Origin: Amphiura filiformis | Lineage: Eukaryota > Echinodermata > Ophiuroidea > Amphilepidida > Amphiuridae | Direction of reading: 5' to 3' | Assembly (NCBI RefSeq): GCF_039555335.1 | Contig: NC_092640.1 | Location: forward strand, 44,666,099-44,730,098 | Length of the DNA: 64,000 bases | Shown here: positions 12,301-24,300 of the stretch, one piece after another | How positions within the stretch are numbered: the stretch's first letter is position 1 | How the letters are laid out: each line of letters starts with the position of its first letter | Notes under the pieces: model-generated | Database searches by the model: none | What the model was told of the DNA's origin: nothing | Seen by the model: the letters and a program-made list of their open reading frames with translations, nothing else | Position numbers and translations under genes: made by a program

Positions 12301-15300
12301 CCATTGCACCTGGGTGGGGTGAGATAAGCAAGGCAAAGCGCCTTGCCCAAGGGCGCAACACGGTGGTGGGACGGGGAATCGAACCCACACACGTCGAGCA
12401 AGCTCTCAGATTATGAGTCCAAGGTCGTAACCACTGAGCCACCGTGCCCTCACATACCAGGTCATACCACAGCGGCTGAATGTTCTATCCTATTATGCTT
12501 TGCAGTACCATCATAGAACTGCAATAAAACAGCAAAGAGACATAAAAAACTATGTTCTCTACTTCCCAATACAGTTGACATCACTCTTTGAAACAAGTAG
12601 CATTAGTGCCGATTTCCTAGGAGCCGCTGTACTGACAATGACCCCTACATCAGATGGAGCAGAAGTGACCATAAGGCTGGATTTCACAGAGTCTGCTACA
12701 GTTGAGATTTCTGACATTGAACAGGCATTCTTGGATGATGGGTTGAGTGATGATATGTTCCTGGGATCTGATAATAAAGTTATTTCAGCTAGTGTTGTCT
12801 CACCAGGTATGAACCAAATGTGTATGGGGAACAGATACATAGCCAGCATTGTCAATTTTTTCTGATATCTGATAAGTTTTTTTACTTCACCTTAAATTGT
12901 TGGAGGGATCTGAAGGATATTTGAGCTCCAGCAGTGTCAAAATTCTGTTCTCATGGAAAAATTGAGCTAGGTTGAAATTCCAGTGGACAAGGAATTTACT
13001 GCTAATTGCCCCAGTCTACCTTGTTACAAAAGGGAGCTGATCCTGGCTGCAATGGTTATTCTATATGTAGACTGATTAGCAGTGGTGTAGCGTCATAGGG
13101 GCAGGGGGGCACATGCCCCCCAATCGATTGCAAATTTGAGAAAATCCCACAGGAAAATGGTCAGTGCCCCCCAAATCGGATGACCCACACTACGCCACTG
13201 CTGATAAGGGTTCTGCACCTGTTTAGAGATTTGTCCCACAATGATGGTAATGATTTATAAGATTTGTATTGGGCAAAAGTGATCAGAGGCTTCCTGTAAA
13301 GAGCAATGATCTTTGCGTGTTTCCCTCTCTCGACTGAATATACATTTCAGTAACTGAGCTCTTGTCCCCTTGGAATGACAAGGATGTTTACTTGCTTTTG
13401 AAAAGGGATCTGAGTACACAGTGAAAACCAATCAGAACATTATATTCAAGTGAGATCAAAAATGTCAGAATAAAAAATGGTCAGGAGATACCATACCATC
13501 ATCTATGACGTTAAGCATCATACCTTTAACTTTTGTTTCTGTAGTGATGAATCCATGTGAAGAAGGAACCCATGATTGTTATAGCAGAAACTTTGTGAGC
13601 TGTGTGTTTGTAGGTGATGGCCAATTCGGATGTGAGGACTGTGAGACTGGTTATAGAATTAGCACAGATGCCTCAACATGTACAGGTAAGTAATGTTATT
13701 GAACATAATTTTTTCTTTCCTTGAACCAGCCAAGAATACATTTTATCATTGAACAGGAATTGAACTTAGGACCCCCTGTGTATCCAGCTAGTGCTCTAAC
13801 CAATAGAGCTAACATGAAGCTGATTTCTGGACAATTTTTGTGAACTTAAGCTAATGGTATGTTCCAATAACAAAATATTTGGATAAATAAATAATAAATA
13901 CATTTTGAACAATAAATTTTGGATTTATATAGTGCTTTTTCCAGATCTCGGAGGATTCAAAGCATTGTAATTTCACTGCCATGATGAATCATGACAATTA
14001 GATTGTATCAACTAGGCCGGTCGCAGCCAAACCTGGTGCAAATCTATCCACCAATTATCTGCGCAGCTCCCCAACTTTTATTGGGTAAAGCTAACAACTA
14101 ATCACCGATTTTGAAAGCATAAGATCCCAGAGAAAACCTGCGAGAGTGTGCATGAATCAGGATAAACCAAGTGCACATGCAGTCCTTGGGCATGGCCGGG
14201 CTTAAACCAAGGACCTCGTTGGTGCAAGGCAAGCGAACAACTGCTGCACCAACTCGCTCTCCCACGGATTCATCATAATTCCCTCAAAACAAATAATGGG
14301 TAGTCATTAACCTCTTTAACTTGAAAAGTTTGTGTCTAAACAAAAGCAGCAGAAACATCCAGAACATGTTAATATAGAACAAATACACATGGTCTGCACT
14401 TGATCCATATACCAGGGGCATACAGGGGTCAGCCCCGGGGGCCAGCGAGCCAGAATGGGTAAGATTTTGCTACTACAATGACTAAAATGAGACAAAATGG
14501 CATAATAGAGGACAAATGTGGCCTAAAAGTAGGTAGCTCAAATTTTACATTTGAATGTTAAACTGGTCCAGTATTGTGTGACACTTTGTAAGATCTCAGA
14601 CTCGCAAACCAACAACAGGTTTGGTGTCATTATACAGGCCCTGCAAGCCCACAAGGTAGCATAATGGTAGGCCTGCAGAGATTTTCACAGGATTTTGGCA
14701 TGAGGGCCCACCTTATTTCTGGTGTTATAATGTTGAAATCTTTCATTTGATACAGAAATAATGCCATGTCGGGAAAATCCATATATCTGTGTGGATAAAA
14801 ACTTCATTGTCTGTGTTCATGATGGCCCAGGAGACTATCACTGTGAAAACTGTGCTGATGGGTTCAGTTACGAGAAAACAAAAGAGTCATGTGTAGGTAA
14901 GTCACTACTAAGAAATGGTATTCAGTGGTAATCACACCCTTAGTAGGAAGAGGTTTAAATTATTTGTCTTCCTTCTATTTCATTTCTTTCCTCATTTTAT
15001 TTCATCCCATCTTTTCTTTTTTCTGTTTAATTTCCTTCTACATTTCTTTATTTGATCCTATTTTTTCTTCTTTCTTCTTTTATTTCATTTCCTTCCCCTT
15101 TTTTTTATCTTTTCCTTCCTATCAAATTTCCTTCAACCTTATTCAGTTACCATAGGGTATTAAATAAAAGGCACTAAATTTAATGCCCACGTGACTCATG
15201 GGCACCGCCATACCAAGACCACCAAGTGATCAGTAGATCTGCTACGATGCTAAGAGAGAGGAATTTTTCAGACAAATATCATCAAAATTGCTGAAAATTT

Positions 15301-18300
15301 AATATGCAACTTAATTATACATACAGGGATTCTGTTTTTTAGTAAGTTTTGGTTGACGGAAACTCTTACAATAATACTACAAAGTCGCAAAAAAATGACA
15401 AATTTGCTAGAAAAGTTGGACATGCATCGCACGTTTCCAATTGAAATACACAGGAATACCACCCGCTGTGCCAAAGGTCACTTTTCCAGACACCCTGTCT
15501 AGGCGCTGTAATGTCAGCGCCCATCTGGTCACGTGGGCATTAAATTAAGTGCCTTTATTTAAATGCCCTAAGACGACTGTTATTTATTCATTTTGCTGGG
15601 TGCATGGCAAAGCAATTCAGAGGTACACTTCTTTTCCTCTATCAGTATCATAATGATTCATATGCTTGAGTTCTATGGTCTAATTGTATGACAACCTTAT
15701 ATAATATTTTGATATTTGTATTTCTTTCTTTTTGTATTCAGTACCCAGGTATCTGCAGATAGAGTTTTTCATAACATTTATAGAGGGTGTACAAGCTGTG
15801 TATTCTAATGCTCTATCTGATCCAAATTCAGCACAATTCAAACAACTTGCTACATTAGTGTGTACAGAGGTAAGACTACAGCACCTAGAGTCTTGATTTT
15901 TACTGTGTATGTTAGTTTAATAACATACATTATAATCGTGTAAAAAAAACAGAATTTTGAAAAATATTGAGAGCATCCTTGTCAGCCAATGTTACAATAT
16001 GGCTTTAACAATGTGTGCATCAACTTCTTCTTGAAGAGATCACTAAATGCATCACATGTAATGCAGAATAAGGCATGTGTACTTCAGATTTCATTTGAAT
16101 TTTATCCTTTCAGATCATAGCATCATTGAGGGATATCACTGTAGTGCTGTATGACTGTGAAGTCTTAGAGTTTAGACCAGGCAGTATCATAGTAGTATAC
16201 ACCATCAGATTAGGTGAGAATGAATCTACAGCTACTAATGATGAAATCCTTACAGCTACGAAATCATACCTGATGACTAGTAGTACCGTTTTTACAGTGG
16301 ATGAGACGTCATTTAGACTCATAGGTATGTGATTGCATTATCTACAAATACATGTTCCCTATTTCACAAATTTATCTAAAAATGATGAAGTAGCTGTTTC
16401 AGGAATCTAATAACACATTAATAGATGAATCCAATTTCACGCTTTCCTACACCTCAATGGCAGCCATAGCTGGGTCCCCCTTTGGGTCTATCCCACCTGA
16501 AATGTGAAATGATGCATCCTTGGCGGGGATTTTAAACTACATTCCATCACCCGTGTTACACATAGACAAAAGAATGATAAAAGTTTGCAACACAGTACAA
16601 TATAACATTGATTTTTAAGCAGCTTTAATCCACCCAATTGGGCAGTAACAACACCATTTTGGTGCAGAGGAGACCCAGTAATGGCCGACTAAATTCTGAC
16701 CATCACTTGGATTTGTCTATAATTTCAGGGGTGTGAGAGTTCAGATTTAAATCTGAATTCAAGAATTTATTTTTATTTTTAGCTCCTTTTCTGCACTTGC
16801 TCTGTTTAAAAGCATAGGTCTTGGAGCTTTCCATGTTCAGATTTTTTTTCAGACCTGTTTTTTTTTTTTATATCTGTGACTCCTACCTTTTAATAGCTAC
16901 AGGGGTGTGATTTGTCTGGATTTGTCCTGATTTTTATGGCCAAAATTTACGCAATTTGATTAATTTCAGTCCATTTTAGGGTATTTTTCATGCTGTTTTT
17001 CTGGACTTTTTCATGCTATTTTCAGGATATTTCACAAGCTTTGAATCAGTACAACAACATCAAAAATGTTTGTTTTGTCTGTAGAAATGAAATCCCTTCT
17101 ATATTAAAAGAAAGAGGATTTTATCATCTTAAAAGTTGTATTGGTTCACAGCAAAACAGAGATATAAGGAATTAGGAAAATGACAATGCATGTTATATCT
17201 TTCTGCTTTGAACTAAGTAAAGGTCAATAAATGTCATTAATTTATTGTTATACATTTTATATACACGAACATTGTCTTTAGGTTGTTGTTAACTCTGGTA
17301 TTATTGATTATGGACATTTTTGTACCGCATTACTGCTAGATTGCTGGCATTAAGTTTATATTTAGAATGGCAAATGTTTGATGAATCCAACTGATTGATG
17401 TAAAAATGCTCAGTTTGGGAGAAAATGATAAAAAAATACAATTTTGATCCAATAATGTTATGGACAACATTAGTCTGTGTTACATTACTACCCATGACGT
17501 TTAGCTTGGTAATAATTGAATTGGTTTCTGGCTTCACCCTCGTCTCACGCCTTCAGTGTGGACCCCCAAGCCCCACTTTCATGTGGGTCTCTCCTGCGTG
17601 TCTTTGACAAAGAATAGGACAACATAAAAAGTACTTCATCAGTATTTTTTTACTATCTTTTAAAACCTAGATATGAAGATCTAGGAACACATTTTGTTAA
17701 ATTAGCTTTTTTTGACCCAACTTTGAATCAAAGTGACTTGCTGTTTTGATAGGGGCTAATGACTGTCCCTTTAAACATGTCATTACTCCCAATTCCAGAA
17801 AAATACAGCACTAAATTAAAAAATGAAACCTAGCTCAATCCTAATCCTTAACCCCATGAGAAGTTTTCATTATCAATTGGACCAATCGTCAACATTGTTA
17901 GAATAATTTCACCACACAAAGAAATGGGGTGAATTATTTGCAAAGCTCCATTCTGATTGTTGATTAAAGTGAAGATAGCATGTAATTGACCAATCAGAGG
18001 CAATGCTGGATTGGCAGGTAGTGCTCAGGGGGTTAAGTTAGCACTATTAAATAACTGGAAATAATAAAATTCCCTTTAAAAGGGAAAGCCAGCCTCAATG
18101 TAGAAGAGGTCTTGTAATTAGTTTTGGTCAATGTGAAAGGCATTTTTAGGATCACGCTTACATCTACATGACAGTCCACCAAACCATCAACGATGAGAAC
18201 ATGCACACTGAAACAGCAGAAAACATTAATTCCTAATCTCATGTCATCTCTTTTAATTCATTACATGTACTCCAAATTGTTCTGGTCTGTTTGTTTTGTT

Positions 18301-21300
18301 GTTGTTGTTGTTGTCGTTGGTTTTTTTTTGTCTTTTCAGCTTTTTACCCACGATATCTCAATTTCCAATTTTGTAATACCAGAACTTACGAACTCAATAT
18401 CTTCGCTTAGGAATGTCCGATTTCACTGCTTTCGATATATACACTGCCGGTTTGAGCTAACTTACATGTACATGTTATTTTAAAATAACTTAATTAATTC
18501 AATGTATAGTTTAAGCCTACTATATTATAATAGATAGTGGCCAGCACATTTATAAAGGACTGGTTACTCACTACAATCTTCACTCTTAAACTGTGTTTTT
18601 CTGAATGTGCTGATCATGTTGATTGCTAGTCGGAAACTCCTGCGAAGCTATGGACATGGCATCTTACATACTCCATTCTATAACAGTCTGCCTAGTGCCT
18701 TGTGTGTTTTCTCTTCAATCATTTTGTTGAATGTAATTTTATGAATCAAATAGTTATGTGTCATTTTATTTATAATAAAGAAGTTATTAAATTAATAAAG
18801 TAAGACAATTTATTTATCTATAAGTGCATGTCAAATGGGGTACATTGTTCAATACTATATGCATAAATTATGCCCATATTATAGCCAGGCCCTAAAAACT
18901 TTATTTTGCATCGGATCTTTCCCGTTGAAAAGACAAAACTGATGTTTATGATAGCAACCATTTCATCAATAACATTTTGAGTCATTTTTATCCATAAAAC
19001 GACACAGGATATGATAGATAACTACTTTCACATCAATATGGTCCATATGATCACAGATTGTTGAGAATCTGTGATATGATCCGGAGATATGATGAAGATT
19101 TTGATTCTATAGATCTGTTATCAACATGATATCACGCTGTTCAGTGGTCAAGGAGTAAGGAACCCCGGTCAAGGACACTGATATGACATCATAGGTGATG
19201 TCAGATTTTCTTCTGCTGACCATATGATGCTATATATATTAACTATTATTGTTACATTTAGGCCTTTAAACTTTTAAAGTCATAATTAATTAGTTCAAAC
19301 ATAACTTTGGTAATACTCACTGCGTTTTAGCTTCGTTGAAACTGCAAAACATACTTACTTTTCCTTACAAATCGAATTAAAATATTTAAAAAAAATTCAA
19401 CCACAAAAGTTTTAAACAAAAGTCATTCCAATACCAATAAAAAATAATCTCTTGAGCAAACTGACCCCATCCCAGAAATAGGTACCAGCCCGATGGGCTG
19501 GCGAAAAAGCAATAGTATATCATATCAGAGTACTTGTTTCTGCACCCAGATATCGATGAATGTCTAGGAGCAAATGACTGTCATGAAATGGCTACCTGCA
19601 GGAATCTAGATGGCTCATATGAGTGTAACTGCAATGCAGGATGGGAAGGGGATGGCACTGAGTGTTCTGATGTCAACGAGTGTGATTCAGGAACAGCAGA
19701 ATGTGACTCGAGAGCTGACTGTACTAATACAGAGGGCAGCTATACATGCAGTTGTCAAGATGGGTTTATTGGTGATGGAGAAACATGCACCGGTTAGTAT
19801 TAAATAAAATAAAAGTGAGAAAGTGCCATTTGGCACTTTCTTTACTACAGGGTGCACACCAGTAAATAGTCCCCTTTGACTTTCTGTACAAACAGATTCT
19901 GGAAAACCATTTTTTTTACCTGAGGGCAATTCAGTTCTTCTAAACTTACACTTTCTGCAAGTTGAAGGTCAGATAGAGACATCCAGTGTAGAGAAAATAT
20001 ATGGAATCCACTGACTTTTGCAGAGAAATGCCGACTAGATCACCCTATAGCCCATACAGCTTACACCACCTCACAAATAGCTTGGTGTTTCTGAAATGTA
20101 ACACATTTTGAAAGCTTAGGCAAATCTTCATAAAAAGTAGGATCCTGCTCATTCTTCCGAAATTTTTGACCAAAATATCATGCTAGAAAGTGCTATTTAT
20201 GGCTTTTATGTATATGCTTTCTTGTTTCAGATATCAATGAATGTGAAATTCAAACTGATGACTGTGAACAAGTGTGTATGAATACAGAGTATGGATATGA
20301 GTGTGGTTGCAATGATGGATTTGAACTTAGTGATGACAATTTAACATGTGATGGTAAGTGCCATATATCAGACACAGAAATGTGTTGGAATAGAGACCTT
20401 TTCCCTTTTCAACCTGCCCAAAAACTGATTCTTGCCCCCCCCCTTTTTACCATACCCTCAGAGTTCATAATTATTGAACAACCCCTTACAGCCATAACTA
20501 TACTGAATGTGGCACTAAGGTATAAGGACTATGTTGTTGATGATAACAATTATTTAACAGTCTATAATATCGAATTGATTAATTCGAATTAAACAATTCA
20601 TCGAGTGGCCATGGGCAGCGCCATTAGACATGTTACAAGACTACCAAGTGACAGGTGATGGACCATACCCACACAATTGAATAGGCACTTTTTTGATAAT
20701 TTTCATCAAGGTTACTCAAAACTTACCTAGCTAATTTATTATACATCAGGGGTCTCTGCCTTTTTAATATGTTATGAAAAACTTAATTTTAAAAATATCT
20801 ACCGACGGAAATAAAAATCCATCGACGGATAGTCTTGTTATGCTCTCACAAACTTAGAAAAAATCTGAAAAATCCCAAATTTTGGTCTAAAACATGCCCA
20901 AGGTTACTGCTGTTCCATTCAAAAGTACAGGAAGACCACCTACAGCGTTGAGGTCAACCTTCTAGACTTCCTGTCTACTGGCAGTAATGGCTACTATCCA
21001 GTGCTAACATCAATGAATTGTTTAATTCAAATTAATCAATTCGATATTATAGACTGTTTAATATTGGCCTTATATTTCTTATGCAGTTCAAGCAGGTCGA
21101 GATTGTGTTGATGATACCATTACCTGTGGACCATATGGCCAATGTGTACGCAATAGTGATGGTACTACTGATGAGTGTGTATGCAATCAAGGAGCAGAAC
21201 TCAGTGATGATGGAACATTATGCAATGGTAAGACCTGCACTGATAGAGGCATGCTCACATAGACTTGCACACACACCCAAAACTCACTCACACATCCCCA

Positions 21301-24300
21301 TACATTTAAGCACTGCCAAATGAGGACATCAAATTTGAACATAGCATACTATTTCCCAATTGCGGAATGTGGACACACATTCTAAAAGTCATCTGGCATA
21401 ACATAACAAACTTAAGCATTATGCAGAGATATGGCCATGGGTAGACATACACACTGGTAGCCACTGCTGCCTATTGTATTGCAGCAATAAGAACAGTTTT
21501 GAATGAAGTCCGAATTTCAAATTGCCAAAAGAAGCAGAGAATGGATATGATTTGACCTTGCATTGATTATGCATTTACCAGTTATACTTGTTAAAAGTGA
21601 TGGTTACACCAAGCAAAATATATTTTGTTATCCTTGTTTCTAAGATATTGATGAGTGTGCAACTGATGATACCAATAATTGTGATGCTGTGTATGGAGCA
21701 TGCACCAATAAGGAACCTGGGTATAACTGCAGCTGTTACAATGGCTTTGAATTAGATAATGATCAGAGAACTTGTAGGGGTGAGTATCTGGGTGTGTAGG
21801 CAGACAGACAGACAGACACACAGACACCAATGAGGAACTAGGGTAAAGCTGTAGCTAATGGCTATGAAATAGATAATGATCAACTTATAGATGTCAGTGT
21901 AGGTGTAGATATACATACAGACCCTACACCCCACATCACAATAAATGCATTAAAGAGTACCAGGATAAACTGTATAGATATATGATCAAATAACTTAAAG
22001 TTTAGTAATGATATGAGCTAACAGACAGAAAACTAGAAAAAGGTGATCATAGAGTGGTTCTACCATGGGGGCCATGGAATCAGCATTAATTTCATACTTC
22101 GTCCCCAAAACCGTTAAAGCACAGAGCTTTCTGCTGAGGCTTTTCCTTCCCAAATTTTTTGTTTGCCTTGTATCCCTATCCACTTGAGCAATCTTGATCC
22201 TTTAAATCTTTTTAAGGTACATGTAAGTAAGTAATTTCTTACCATACTTTACTATTTTTCTCTCACCATCCAGACATTGATGAATGCAGCCTGATAAATA
22301 GTTGCCATACATCAGCTTCATGTACCAACACAGATGGGTCATATACTTGTACTTGTGATACAGGCTATACAGGAGATGGGACTGTCTGTACAAGTAAGAA
22401 ATCAAAAAGTGCATTATGATAGGCAGGCCCATCGGAACCGCAGCAGCAAATGCGGTCATGGCCGCACCACTTTCGCTTAAAAAAATAAAAAAACAAATTG
22501 ACACACACACAAAAAAAAAGATTTTTAATGTCATATAGTTTTGCAGTTTAGTTTTATTAATTTACCGTTAAAATAGTATATTTATTTTCAAAAGTACTTA
22601 GGCTTTAAGAGGGCTTTGCCCCCCTTACATCCAGATGAGGGGCTCTGCCCCTTCAAATCTCACTGGAGGGTTTCAACCCCAGACCCCCACTTTCAGCCGC
22701 ACCACTTTCAAATTAGTTTTGACGGGCCTGAAATAGGTATGGGTGTTTATAAACATCAGCAACACACATACATAAGAAATATGTGCCATATTTTCGGCTT
22801 CATGGAATATGGCACCAGATTGTAGATATTTTTTTTGTATTTTGTGAACAACAAGGGGGTAACTAATAGTGTCTTGGGGTGTGTCTGGTCTGTATCAGGC
22901 ACCCTGCAATATGATTTGATTGTAAAGTCCGAATGGCATTGTTTTAGTCAAAATAACAAAAACTAAAATGTTTGTTTCATATTATCCTCAGATGTTGATG
23001 AGTGTACTACGAACCCATGTGCAAGGAATGCAGAATGCACAGACACCCTCGGATCATATCAATGTGTCTGTAATACTGGTTACCAAGGAGATGGGTATAG
23101 TACCTGTATTGACATCAATGAATGCTACAATGCTGGCTGTGATGAGCAGCAAGCTTCATGTAGTAACACAGAAGGGTCTTATCTGTGTGAATGTTACCAG
23201 GGCTATGCTATGAGAGATGGTGGAATGTGTGAAGGTACAAAAAATTCATTTTTTTTCTTACTTGAGCTACACTACAAGATTGCCTGCATAGGTGCATCAT
23301 CGCCAAGGTATGCACAGAGTACCTACACAGTACCAATGCTGCTACTGTGCTACTGACTGGTACACACAGAGTACCTACACAGTACCAATGCTGCTACTGT
23401 GCTACTGACTGGTACACACAGAGTACCTACACAGTACCAATGCTGCTACTGTGCTACTGACTGGTACACACAGAGTACCTACACAGTACCAATGCTGCTA
23501 CTGTGCTACTGACTGGTACACACAGAGTACCTACACAGTACCAATGCTGCTACTGTGCTACTGACTGGTACACACAGAGTACCTACACAGTACCAATGCT
23601 GCTACTGTGCTACTGACTGGTACACACAGAGTACCTACACAGTACCAATGCTGCTACTGTGCTACTGACTGGTACACACAGAGTACCTACACAGTACCAA
23701 TGCTGCTACTGTGCTACTGACTGGTACACACAGAGTACCTACACAGTACCAATGCTGCTACTGTGCTACTGACTGGTACGCACAGATTACCTACAAATGC
23801 TGCTACTCTGCAGGACTCTGCACTGGTAGTACACTGTACCCCCTTGGTACTGCACAGTACCAGTATACCTGAGTATGTAGGCAGCCCAATAGGAATCTTG
23901 TAGTGTAGTATTGTGACAGAATTTTGAATATGTATTATGTGACAATAAGACTGTAATGGGTTTGTATGCAAAAATTTTATTGAAGTTAACTTTTTTGAGA
24001 AATTATAGTGTCAAATCCTACAATCCTGGAAAAAAATGTTGGCAGACTTTGCCTGTCTTTTGGTATATCTCTTGCCCCAACCCCAAATTCAATGTTTGAC
24101 AAAGCCATGAGACCCTCCAATATGGAAAGTGGGAAAGAGTGAGATACAGAGGAGGGGGCAAAGTCTGCACTATATTGTTTATATTAATTTGTTTAGTAAA
24201 TGTGTGCCAACTATATTTCCAGGATTGTAGATTGAGTATTGTCGCACAGGCTTAACGTGCACAGTTTTTTACCTATGCACGATCCTGGAACCTAGGATTG

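Noticed and set aside
16325-19549. Terminal exon of a first EGF/SEA gene
   Set aside because: I looked for a hydrophobic segment with a stop or a new signal peptide and found none; the phases also allow direct splicing from 16324 to 19550.
23305-23812. CRISPR-like array
   Set aside because: It is a uniform 52-bp tandem repeat without variable spacers and lies inside a MITE.
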